Assembly: GCA_001972305.1 (NCBI GenBank)
Contig: BDDD01000976.1
Span: forward strand, 302,848-366,847
Direction: 5' to 3'
DNA length: 64,000 nucleotides
DNA from: Cephalotus follicularis
Taxonomy: Eukaryota; Streptophyta; Magnoliopsida; Oxalidales; Cephalotaceae
The first letter of the stretch is position 1; each line of letters begins with the position of its first letter. Below are positions 36,549-46,745 of this stretch, in pieces. A program made the position numbers and the translations under genes. Below the pieces are notes generated by a model. The model did not search any database. It saw nothing but the letters and a program-made list of their open reading frames with translations, and had not been told where the DNA came from.

Positions 36549-36856
36549 TTACGACGCGTTTTATAGCGGAAGTGCCGTATGTTGGTCATTTGTTACGAAA
36601 CCCTAACTATTCAAAACTTTTCTCTAGCGAGTTTGATGCGAAACCAAGGCAAAAAGCTCTTGTAAACTTCTCCTAATCACCATCTTTTATCATTTCTTCA
36701 TAAAATGTGCACAAATATCCCAAGAACAAATAATCCAAATGTTTGGAAGGAGAGAGCTCAAGAAAAAGAGGTGCAACAGTAAAAAGAGCTAAAGCTGCTA
36801 TGAATGAGAGGTTACAAGCTCCACAAGGGGTTATACAACAAGGAATAAGGTATCAC

Positions 36857-37963
36857 AAGCCTACTATGAAAGAAAAATCCTTGTAGGTAAAACCCTAGAC
36901 TTTGATTTTTGCTTAAGTAAAGGTTTTCCTATAGTGAAATGGTTGAATGCACTTGACTTAGGACCTCTGTTTAAAATCAACCTACTTCATTATCCGGATT
37001 TAATGAAGGAATTCTATGCTAATATTCTTGTTAGTTTTTATTATGATTTGTTCTCTAGGGTGAAGAATAGAAATATTGAGATAGACATTTCCACCCTAGC
37101 ATATATTTTGACAATCCCTAATAATGGTTCTAGTGGATGGTCACAAAGGTATTGGGTTATAGAGGAAGGCTTTAGCAAGGAAGAGTGTGTGCATTTATTG
37201 TTTAGAGAAAATGCACAAGTCCTACAGAAAATGTTTTTGAGAAATCTTAGGCTTGATCATCGTTTCTTGCACTGTGTTATTGCAACTCATATTCTTCCAA
37301 AAGCCGGTGGCTTTGATGAAGTTACGCATATGGAGGCATTCACTGTGTTCCATATCATTACCGGTAGAAGAATATCTGTTCGAAGTCTCATTTTGAACCA
37401 TATGAAGGCCATGCAAGGTAGGGAGAGTGCAAGGCTGCCCTATGGCAGCATTATAACTGAAATCCTTATGCATTTTGATGTTGATCTAATTGGGGAAGTG
37501 CACCATGCACTTCAAAACACGGATAAATTAGGAGAGGGAATTCTAGGAAGAATAGGGTTCAAAAAACATAAAATACTTGGAACATGGATCCCCAAGGAAG
37601 AGAATTCAAATAGAGTTAGTGAGGAAGAAGAAGGTGGAGAAATACAAGCCGAGGAAGAAGTTGCTCGAAATGTTGCGCATAGTCCAACTTATTCAAACAG
37701 TCAGTTTTGAGGAGATTATGCAAGAGATTAGGGGTTTAGAGAGAAGTAATCATAGGTTGGAGAGAAGGCAAAGAAGGCTAGAAAGAAAACTCATTGAAAG
37801 AGGATTAATTGGGGATGAGGATATCACACCTCCTTCTAGCCAAGAAGACCATGAAAATCAAGAATATGAAGGAAACGAAGAAAAAGATCAAAAGGACGGA
37901 CAAAACACTGACATTGAGGATATTGGAGATGGAGATAATGAGGATAATGGAATAGGTTATTGA
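36857..37963 (+). pseudogene. Element 5 post-pol ORF (transposon-encoded protein with C-terminal coiled coil)
   Basis: The main frame is open from about 36857 to 37710 (no ATG at its start; upstream sequence is in another frame, so a frameshift probably lies near 36850). It encodes a globular domain of about 230 residues (FPIVKWLNALDLGPLF, HYPDLMKEFYAN, THMEAFTVFHIITGR), resembling the 'putative plant transposon protein' family found in retroelements, then an acidic linker. A second frameshift near 37700 moves the frame to one ending at 37963, with a basic coiled coil (EIMQEIRGLERSNHRLERRQ) and a Glu/Asp-rich tail. Position between pol and the PPT matches the env-like/extra ORF of Sireviruses; no transmembrane segment is evident, so I would not call it an envelope. 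Confidence 0.7.
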
Positions 37964-38125
37964 TCTTTTTCAATACATATCATTCCATCATTTTTTTATG
38001 TTGTTTTGCTACTTATTATGCTTTGTACTTTGTATTTCGAAAACTTTGGATGATTTGTATAGATGAACTTCTTAATGTTTTGTACTTATTAAGATATCTC
38101 TTATTTCTCATCTCTTTTTGATGTT

Positions 38126-38375
38126 ATGCAAAAAAGGGGGAGAATGGTAGTAAGTCAAAATATGATACAAGTTGAAAGGTATGAAAAAGGTACAAAACAA
38201 CCATTATCATACTAAGGGGGAGTACGTAATTGTTATACTAAGGGGGAGTATGTATCTCTTCGACTTCAACTTATGTTCATTTAAATTATTTGCTTCAATA
38301 TTATATCGTAACTTACATTTTACAACTTATACCCATATTGTAGCAAAGTTTTGACATCATAAAAAAGGGGGAGAT
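38126..38375 (+). promoter_or_regulatory. Multiple polypurine tracts, element 5
   Basis: Four A/G tracts with the core AGGGGGAG occur before the LTR: near 38130, 38213, 38239 and 38361-38374. The last (AAAAAAGGGGGAGA) adjoins the LTR at 38376 and is the primer of plus-strand synthesis. Repetition of the PPT core upstream of the 3' LTR is a reported Sirevirus trait. Confidence 0.85.
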
Positions 38376-39601
38376 TGTTGACATTCATGTCTCAATCCTG
38401 ATTTTCACGATAACATATTTGCATTTAATATTGTTTCTCTTTTGTGCAAGAAAAGTTGACATTGCAAAGCAAAACAAAGAAGCATTCTTCATTGTAAAAA
38501 CAGGGCAAAGCAGCGACGCTTTGAAGAAACCGTTAGCGCTTAAGACCAAGACGCCAATGCTTAAGGGGAGCATGCCAACGGTTTAGTACAGAGATGAATA
38601 AAATTATTTGATGGACTTGAAGCGGCGACGCTTTGAAGAAACCGTCAGTGCTTAAGACCAAGATGCCAGCGCTTAAGGGGGTCATGCCAGCGGTTTAGTA
38701 CAGAGATGAATAAAATTATTTGATCGACTTGAAGTGGTGACACTTTGAAGAAACTAGCAGCGCTTTAGCCAAATCGTTGATATCAAATTCAAAGCATCAG
38801 TGATTAAGCAGACAAATTCAAATTTAATGCATAACGGTAACATCTAAGTGTCAATGCTTAGATCGACACCATCGACGCTTTATGCGCGGGAAGCAATCAT
38901 GGACTATCTTTTCAATGCTGATTTTAAGGTAACATTTTCCAAAAACAACTCCAACGGCTCTATGACTTCTACAGCGGCTACAAACTAAAGAAATCTACAA
39001 ATAGGAGGCTGCAACAACATCAAATAACAAGAATTACTACAAGAAGAAGTATCACAACAATACATCACAAAGAAAATCAACACTATTCATATCAAAGTTT
39101 GTTTCAAGAGTTTCATTGACATTAGCTTTTGTTATCTTGTGAAGAAATTCTAAGTTGTTGTAAGTGAGCAAATTCAGTCAAAATCCAACCTTAGAGAGGT
39201 TACACAAAACATCAAACAACCATTGTTTAGTTCGATCATAAAGGGGAGTGAACCTTTAGTGAGAAGTGTTTGTAATTGAGTTCAATTACAAGATATTGTA
39301 AAGGTGCACCGAATTGTTCCTACAAAGTAATTCGGAGATTGTATTCATGAGAGAATACTAGTGTAATCTCAAGAGGTCATTAGAAAAGTGAACGTAGGCA
39401 AAAGATTAGATGAACCACTCTAAAAACTATGTTTGCATTCACTTACTCTTTCTTATTACTTCCATTTTGCATATTATTTACTGAATTTTTTGAATTTGTT
39501 CTTTGCCTTATTGAATTTTTAATTTAGTTTTATATTGGCTTAAATCAAAAAAGTTTATAACTTTACAAATACTACAATTCACCACGCTCTTGAGTTTTTC
39601 A
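38376..39601 (+). repeat. 3' LTR of element 5
   Basis: Starts TGTTGACATTCATG directly after the PPT. The end is inferred from the passage CAATTCACCACGCTCTTGAG (39576-39595), typical of Sirevirus LTR ends, followed by TTTTTCA. Contains a 112-bp tandem duplication with GCGACGCT-type motifs. Confidence 0.7.
38511..38765 (+). repeat. 112-bp tandem repeat with 20-21-bp internal motif steps
   Basis: The block beginning AGTACAGAGATGAATAAA occurs at 38585 and again at 38697 (period 112); a partial copy precedes it. Within each unit, motifs GCGACGCTT, AGCGCTT, AATGCTT and AACGGTTT fall about 20-21 bp apart, echoing the spacing in the gypsy LTRs. Confidence 0.8.
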
Positions 39602-40056
39602 AACTAGCTCCGGTAGTGTAAACTCACATTAGACATGCATAATTTCTCACTTAACCACGAAAATATCTAAGGAAGGGATGTCACTATGAGGTCCATGATG
39701 TAATCTAATTGAGATCCAGCTCAACTAAATCACTCATCTTCAATAAATTTATGCATTATATAAGTGAACCTTCGAATCGGAACGGTTTAGTCACAGGGAA
39801 TAAGGGAGTCATTCTCGTAGCCCCCAGTCCCGACATCCAACCATTGATGTGACTAGGCACCATATGTGTAAGAAGATAATGAATTAAATTTCTTCGATGA
39901 TGTGATAAAACATATACGGCTTACCAGTATTAGATAAAAGTATGCACATATGTCACACAAATATAATAAGTCTGTTTTAACACATTGATAATAACGGCTA
40001 CATGCAGCCACTAGCATCCAGCCACCTGGTGGCTTGATGGGTCACCATATTTAACA
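39602..40056 (-). repeat. Family-X-like LTR fragment
   Basis: The reverse complement of 40056 starts TGTTAAATATGG followed by a passage similar to the starts of LTRs X1 and X2 (GCCACCAGGTGG against CCACAAGGTGG). The part at 39770-39850 (GGGAATAAGGGAGTCATTCT) matches 56910-56930 and 42990-43030. It abuts copia integrase at 40057 and element 5 at about 39601, so this LTR inserted in element 6 and was itself hit by element 5. Confidence 0.6.
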
Positions 40057-41021
40057 ATTAGAATATAACATGAAGTGTTTGTAGCTTCATCCCAGAAATG
40101 TTTTGGTAAATTGTTCTCACAAAGCACAATTCTTTCCACCTCCTCTAAAGTTCTATTCTTTGTTTAAACAACACCATTTTGTTGAGGAGTTCTAGGCATT
40201 GAAAACTCATGTTTAAAACTATTTTCATTACACAATTCCTCAAACATATGATTTTCAAATTCCTTACCATGATCACCCATTATTTTCAAAAAAGGAGTAC
40301 CTTTTTCTTTTTGAACACTAATACAAAATTTTGTGAATTCTTTAAACACCTCACTTTTATGAGCAAGAAACAACGTCCATGTAAACCTAGAGTAGTCATC
40401 CACGATAACAAAAGCATATAATTTACCACCAAGACTTCTCATGTCAATTGGTCCAAATAAATCAGTATGCAATAGTTATAGTGGTCTAGTTGTGGAGACA
40501 AAGTTTTTACTTTTAAAAGAGGTTCATGTTTGCTTTTCTTGTTGACAAGCATCACAAATTTTATCTTTCTGAAAAGATTTTTTTGGAAAACCTTTAACTA
40601 AACCAAATTTGAGAGTTTTTGAAAGAGTTTTCATATTAACATGTCTAGGTCTCCTATGCCACAATCAACTATCTTCGTTTATGGATACAAGGCATTTAAC
40701 ATTTTGAAAATGAAAATCATTTAAATCAACAATATAAACATTGCCTTCTCTATATCCAATAAACTTGGTAGAGATGTCATTAGTGTCCACTACTTTGCAA
40801 TGATCATTTTCAGAAATAACTCTACAACCTTTGTCACATAATTGACTTATACTCAACAAATTGGATTTGAGTCCATCCACATGCAATAAATTATAAATAG
40901 TAGTAAGATGGTTACCTATGGATCTTGTGCCGATAATCTTTCCTTTGGCGTTGTCTCCTAAAATAACTTCTCTTCCATTCTTAGGTTTCAAAGTGATAAA
41001 CAAGTTTTTACCACCGATCAT
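40057..41021 (-). pseudogene. pol: Element 6 pol: GAG-pre-integrase and integrase (broken, truncated)
   Basis: 41021-40665 encodes the GAG-pre-integrase region (GTRSIGNHLTTIYNLLHVDG, LKSNLLSISQLCDKGC). After a broken zinc region (40472-40665), the integrase core follows (HTDLFGPIDMRSLGGKLYAF, VDDYSRFTW, then FCISVQKEKG ... DHGKEFEN, and the Glu-containing region FSMPRTPQQNGVV). Catalytic Asp residues in HTDLFGP and the GDHGKEF region are visible. The frame runs on degraded to 40057, where LTR sequence starts. Confidence 0.88.
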
Positions 41022-41128
41022 GTGTTTTGAACATCCTCTATCAAGATACTAGCATGTTTTTATGAAGATTCCTTTAAACATACTTTCGTATCACTTTCAT
41101 ACTTGTCTTTGAATGCCATCAAAGCTAG

Positions 41129-41365
41129 TTAACCTTTCCCATCATTTGATTCCTCATTGGAACTGGATACATCATTATCACTCCATGTGGCCGTTATAGC
41201 CTTTTTCTTTCTAGAATACTCTTTATTTTTTAACCTTGGACATTCATTTTTGAAATTTTTGGGCTTGTTACATCCAAACCATGTGAGTTCTCCCTTCTTA
41301 GATTCTTGCCTTGAAGATTTTCCTTTCTTGAAATTTTTGCTACTAAATTGGTTTTTGGCCAAAAA
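41129..41365 (-). pseudogene. gag: Element 6 gag C-terminus with damaged zinc knuckle
   Basis: Encodes a Lys/Ser-rich segment and WFGCNKPKNFKNECPRLK, which aligns with copia zinc knuckles (CFxCxxxGHxxxxCP) but has lost the first Cys and the His. An open frame appears to continue to 41443, but bases above 41365 belong to the inserted LTR F. Confidence 0.8.
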
Positions 41366-41951
41366 TGTCACACCCCGTTTCCACAGGACATAAACAACAT
41401 AGAAAGTGGTACGGCAATCAACATATAAATCCGGCTTATGCAATTTTCATAAATTTAAAACTTACAAAATCCTTCATCAAATTGCGGAAGCATACAAATA
41501 TAAGCCGAAGTAAAACACATCACGCATCCCATACTACGTGATGCCCACAAATATAAATATCTCCAGGTACAAATATCGATTGCCCAAAAAAGGAGAGTGA
41601 AACAATACGGTACAAGATAACAAATATCCAATGTTACAAAAACCAAATAACATGATAAATGTTCAACAACCCAAAATAAGAGGAAATAATAAGTCTTCTC
41701 TTTAAACCTCCGTGCATGCTCCATGTAAAGACCACTCCATCAATCTGTTACAGTAGGGGTTAGCCTTTGTCCTCACTCGGCTAAGTGAACAAATCCATAA
41801 ATACAGTTCAAGTAATAAATTCCAATTCCATGACCATAAATAGGGTTTTAAGCATACTTTTGAGTCCAAAACTCAACATTCTCATTATTCCAAATTTAAG
41901 AATTACATCATAAATCAAAATATTACATTCAGGAAAATACCGGGCGTTACA
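41366..41951 (-). repeat. Solo LTR F (586 bp) with perfect target duplication
   Basis: Ends TGTCACACCCCG and CGGGCGTTACA, flanked by AAAAA on both sides (41361-41365 and 41952-41956). Its 5' and 3' parts match LTR A, but it is four times shorter and lacks the palindrome clusters. Orientation is inferred from LTR A. Confidence 0.92.
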
Positions 41952-41956
41952 AAAAA

Positions 41957-42683
41957 TTTCTTGAACCTTCTTGTGATGAGTGCCATATCGTCATCACTTT
42001 CGTCATCACTATCTTCTTTTGATTTAAGAGGAATGATCATCTTCTTTTAAGCTCATTTTCTTCATCTTCATCTTGAAGCTTTATGGTCATCTTATGTTTC
42101 ATAAGAGATCCAAGTAATTCCTCCAGCGGTAGTTCATTGAGATTTTTAGCTTCCTCAATAGTAGTAACTTTAGGCATCCAACTTTTGGGTAGACACGTGG
42201 ATTAATAATATTGGTAAAACGCATATACATGCTAGAAATAGTTTCATTTTCACACATGCTAAACATTTCATATTTTCTTGTCAACATATTAATCTTTACG
42301 TCCTTGACTTGATTAGTACCTTCATAAGTAACTTCGAGTCTATCCCACATTTCTTTAGTGGTAGAACAAGAAGATACTCTATTAAACTCATATGAATTCA
42401 AAACACAAATAATAACATGTTTAACTTTTGCATTCAACTGAATTTTTCTTCTATCATCATCATTAAATATATGTCTTGGATTGAGACTTCTAACACCATC
42501 ATTAGAAATAAGGGTAGCTAAATCAGGTCCATCAATTATAACATCCCATAGTTTAAAATCAAGAGCTTGAATAAATATAGTCATTCTAGCCTTCTAATGA
42601 CTATAGTTATTACCATCAAAATCTGGAGGTTTAGAGAGAGGTATACTCTCATCATTGCTTCCGTTCATATCCATGATTATCAT
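41957..42683 (-). pseudogene. gag: Element 6 gag (UBN2-type, broken)
   Basis: In-frame Met codons at 42683, 42674 and 42668 precede NGSNDESIPLSKPPDFDG; a TAG then replaces the conserved Trp of the family motif. The frame resumes as MTIFIQALDFKLWDVIIDGP to 42099, with the UBN2-like region (SSCSTTKEMWDRLEVTYEGT, MLTRKYEMFSM), then a frameshift near 42190. The remaining C-terminal half (LNELPLEELLGSL) reads in another frame up to LTR F. Typical of Sirevirus gag. Confidence 0.87.
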
Positions 42684-42719
42684 TGTACCTTTAACAATTA
42701 AGAATTATAAGGCAACTTT

Positions 42720-42731
42720 GCTTTAATACCA
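42720..42731 (-). promoter_or_regulatory. Primer-binding site, element 6
   Basis: Minus strand TGGTATTAAAGC differs at two bases from the canonical initiator tRNA-Met site TGGTATCAGAGC. Confidence 0.75.
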
Positions 42732-42772
42732 ATTGGGAGAATGTACAAGAGGGTCCGGGGGGGGGAGTATTT

Positions 42773-45700
42773 TGGTTGAGTAAGGGTGTCCCTGCATGCC
42801 ACAAGGTGGCTTCATGCTCATATATGCACTCTCTATTTATACAATCTGAATTCTTTTTCGTGTTTTCCTACATATTTCTGTAGTTTATGGCAACCAGCTA
42901 CATGTATATCCCAACTCATCTTAAATGGATCAGTTGATTAACGTCGACTAAGTACACATATAGTGCCCTGTCACAAAAGGGTTGGATATCAGGACTGGGA
43001 GGTTATGAGAATGAGATCCTTACTCCCTTCTGACAGAATGTTCGAAGTCATAGGTTCCCTTTCTTTGGGCAATTGATGAACCGTAAAGACTTGCCGTATT
43101 ATGCTTGCCCTCTTGTGTGTGGGGCATAGACCATTTCATTACCATTTGACTTTACCCTAAAGCTGATGCGGTGTTCGTGCTAGTGAGCATGAGAATGAAT
43201 AGACCCACCATAGGAAACCTATTTGGAAAGTCATACCTATGTCAATAGGATTCCTATAGTCTCAGGAGTATATAGTCTATGGTGACTGGTAGAACATTTG
43301 TGAGCTACATTGTGTTGTAACTGCTTGGCTTAGATTTTTGCCTTCCCTAGCACTAGCCACGTGCTTGCAAAAGGGTTGTCTTTGGGCATTGTAGGAGCTT
43401 CATTGAGACGTATGGGATAGTGTGCAATAAGGGATCGTCACACCCATATGAAGGGTGATCGACTCTATATTATTTATGTCCGTTGCAGACTTAAAACCCT
43501 AATCAGGTATAGGCAGACTTGAAATGGGATTTCTGGGGAGGTCTGTCAGCAGTCTCAATGCATACATGAATTTATAGTTACTACAGCTTTAACTAGGGGT
43601 GACATTATTCTGAACCCCAGGTCGCGATCGAAGCTAAGAATGGCGCAGGATACATGACACATATGCCGATGACTGGATTAAAGTACTGGTTCACCGAATA
43701 TCGACTTATATACATGGTTGATTCCATGGATCCGAGGGATGATTGGATATCATACCGGGGTCATTCTAATAGTCGGTGACTATTAGGATGGTCGTACCAG
43801 AACTTTGGGATGTTTTGGGAAACTTATAGTCGTATCGAGGTCCAACTTTCGGGTCCCACCTAGTTTTGGAATAAGTTGACATGAGTGGGACACATGCCGT
43901 TTAGTGAGAGGATAACATCCGGGAGGTGTTACTTGGCAAGAGAATATCTATTTTGCTAGACTTTATTTAATTCTAGGGAAGTGAGTTCAAGCAACACCAT
44001 AAATAGATCATTCCGGGCTAAGGGGTATTTTGGTCATGCATGAATTATTGAGAATTCATAGAGAGAGAGTGCTTTTAGGGACTAAAGGGCCGAACCCTGA
44101 AGCTTTATAATGGCTGTTCTTGGGCCGGCCCGAAGCTCCTCTAAGTGTCTTAATGTAACTAAGTTTTTACATGGCTCATTCCTAATTTCTTATAGAATGT
44201 TGACTATGTCAACTTCATTAAGGACTAAGGAAACTTGGCTTGTCTCACAAGCTCCTCAAGGACGGCCATTTGAGAGACAAATAGAGTGTGATGTGTTGCT
44301 TGATTTTCATTGGTTGAAAGTCTTTAGACAAAAGAGATATTTGTTGAATCTCTTGGAAGCACACGGCAACACATGTTTACACACTTAAGTGAAATAACTT
44401 TACACATAACACATTCTTCTCTTCTCTCTCACATTCACCCGACTCTCACTTTTCTCTCTTCATTTCTTCCATTGCCACGGATGAGAAAGCTCCATCATGG
44501 AGTCCAAGAACTTGTTTGTTCATGAAAAGTGAAGACAAAACATTTCTCCTCTCACCCTCATTTACCTTTTTGTAGGTGGAGATCACCATACATCTCTACC
44601 TACTTTGAGTATTATTTCTAGGATAGAATTTCCAGCCAAACTGATGCATTTTCAAGTCCAAGCCTTAGTTCAACATGTTGAACAAACTCAATTTGCCTCC
44701 AAAATACTAAATGGACCGATCCAGCCTTTTTGGGGCCTAAGGGAAGTTTATTCTTTGTCTAATAATTGTATATTGATTACTTGGGTCAAGCCCAATTGTG
44801 ATCCACCACTCTAAATTGGGCCAAAACCCTAAATACATTATATTAGACTTGTTTTAATGCCATTTTGACTAAATTAAGAGGGGAAGCCGAAATTTAGTGA
44901 TAAACATTCTAGAAATCTGATTTTTGAGAGTTTAGAACATAATGATGCATGGGAGCTTGCAACTTTGACCCTATTAATGTTGGATGTCTATATTCATTGT
45001 ATTTGGCTATGAAGAGTCTTTCTTAATCACTTTGCATGGATGAGTGTTTCAAGACTTGGAATCTTGTTCCAAGGTGCATGGCCGATTGTTCTAACGAGCC
45101 TAGAAGAGTGTTTCAAGGTCTTGGAACAACCCGCATCAGTTGGTATAAGAAGTCTATATTCAAGACTTTGAAGGTGCATGGCGGATTGTTCCAAGACCTT
45201 GAAACACTCTTCTAGGTTCATTGGAACAATCCGCCATGCATCTTGGAACAAGATTCCAAGTCTTGAAACACTCCTCCATGTAAAGTAATTAAGAAAGACT
45301 CTTCATATCCAAATACAATGAATATAGACATCCAACATTAATAGGGACAAAGTTGCAAGCTCCCATGCATCATTAATGTTCTAAACTCTCAAAAATCAGA
45401 TTTCTAGAATGTTCATCACTAAATTTTGGCTTCTCCTCTTAATTTAGTCAAAATAGCATTAAAACAAGTCTAATATAATGGGTTTAGGGTTTTGGTCCAA
45501 TTTAGAGTGGTGGATCACAATTGGGCTTGACCCAAGTAATCAATATACATCATAAAACAAATAATAAACTTCCCTTAAGCCCAAAAAAGGCTGGATCGGT
45601 CCATTAAGTATTTTGGAGGCAAATTGAGTTTGTTCAGCAGGTTGGACTAAGGCTTGGACTTGAAAATGCATCACAAACTCACTTCACACAACCTCTTTTC

Positions 45701-46408
45701 CGTGCCTTTGGGGAGCTTTGATGTGAACAAAGATTGCTTGGAACTCAAAGGAAGAGAACACACAAAGTCGAGGGAGTAAAGACCTAAGGTTATGCAACTT
45801 TCTCCTTCATATTTTAATCTTTTGATATATTGGTGTGTGTGTTGGTGCTAGGGCTTTTCCAAGCCCTAGACATGTTGAATTGTGTTTATGCAGGTTGTGT
45901 CTTGTGTCTTGGCCGAACCTTAGCTCATTCCAAGTAGGAATGAAAGCCTTAGGGTTAGGGTTTAGGGAATGTGTTAAGGTGGAGATTGGTTTAGGGTTTG
46001 TGTGGAACCCTAACCATCTTGGCATTGATGGCCGAACCCAGGGTTGGTATTCCCTAGATCCATCGATGCCCTAGCTTATGTTTTATGTGATGTTAAACCC
46101 TTAGGGTTAGGGTTTAAGGATTAGAATGGTGGTGGAATGGAAATAGGGTCAAGTGGGTAACCGTATTTCCAATTTGGCATGTAGCCGATATTTTAGGGTT
46201 AGAAACCCTAATCCACCTTCACTCTGCCTTGCTTGGAATTGGCCTTAGGGACTTTTAATAGACCAATTAGTGATCCTTGGACTTAATGGGGACATCTTAG
46301 GGCATTGGTTATGGTGATTCTTTCCTTGGAATGAAAATTTTAAAATTAGTCACCCTAAACCCTATGTCCCTGAAATGCTGATCTCTGCTACCTTCCCAAT
46401 TTCAAACA
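42773..46408 (+). repeat. LTR X1: 5' LTR of a family-X element, with internal hairpin
   Basis: Starts TGGTTGAGTAAGGGTGTCCC, aligned with the start of solo LTR X2 (TGTTAGATTAGGATGTCCC on the minus strand), and ends TTTCAAACA immediately before a tRNA-Met PBS. At 3636 bp it is longer than X2 (2455 bp); the extra length includes the hairpin at 44642-45673. It inserted into the LTR of element 6 (junction 42772/42773). Open frames within it are short and not convincing. Confidence 0.78.
44642..45673. repeat. Large inverted repeat: two 488-bp arms, 56-bp loop
   Basis: Left arm 44642-45129 and right arm 45186-45673 are reverse complements with scattered mismatches. Examples: ATGCATTTTCAAGTCCAAGC (44644-44663) pairs with GCTTGGACTTGAAAATGCAT (45652-45671); GTTTCAAGGTCTTGGAACAA (45110-45129) pairs with TTGTTCCAAGACCTTGAAAC (45186-45205). 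Equal arm length shows few net indels. A transcript through the LTR would fold into a long hairpin. Confidence 0.92.
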
Positions 46409-46410
46409 AG

Positions 46411-46423
46411 TGATATCAGAGCC
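46411..46423 (+). promoter_or_regulatory. Primer-binding site of X1 element
   Basis: TGATATCAGAGCC lies two bases after the LTR end; it differs at one base from the initiator tRNA-Met site. Confidence 0.8.
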
Positions 46424-46745
46424 TCTAATTGGCATTAATTGTTCCTTTATTAGATGTGTAGTGGCATGGCAAAGGAACTTTTTCCCTTGGCCAAAAATTG
46501 AACTCCAAACCCTAAAATGAATATGGAGAAATTGTGAATTGAGGATGATGACATTCTGATTAGTTTTTCCTGCATTGTTGTGACAGTGTGGTTGACTAGT
46601 TGTATGGAATGTTAGATGATCAAAAGATACCTACATTGGGTGTTTATGATGTTGAGGAACATTCAAACATCTGTATGTAGGGTTTAGGATCTCAAGCAGT
46701 CCTTAATTAGTCATTAAACGAGAGTTTAACGTGTTATATAAATTC
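46424..46745 (+). other. X1 element leader, with a degraded gag-like start
   Basis: A frame from ATG near 46471 (MAKELFPLAKN) is broken by stops within a few tens of codons. I do not recognise the protein. The sequence changes character (becomes GC-richer) after about 46745. Confidence 0.35.

Larger units (their letters stand above)
36147..39601 (+). mobile_element. Element 5: Sirevirus-like Ty1/copia element, 3' part
   Basis: The interval holds the end of copia RNase H, a long post-pol region with an extra ORF, several A/G-rich polypurine tracts and a 3' LTR starting TGTTGACATTC at 38376. This layout is characteristic of Sireviruses. The left part is removed by LTR C at 36146. The right LTR end is uncertain, near 39601, where sequence changes to a family-X-like LTR. 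Confidence 0.83.
40057..42772 (-). mobile_element. Element 6: Sirevirus-like Ty1/copia element, 5' part
   Basis: Minus strand: 31 bp of LTR (42772-42742), PBS, gag, zinc knuckle, GAG-pre-integrase, integrase up to 40057. The domain order GAG-INT before RT is diagnostic of Ty1/copia. Truncated on both sides by family-X LTRs and carrying a solo LTR in gag. It is the outermost, thus probably the oldest, layer of the nest seen here. Confidence 0.83.

Noticed and set aside
41129..41443. Open frame reading from LTR F into copia gag as one protein
   Set aside because: Bases above 41365 belong to the inserted LTR; the joint frame is accidental.
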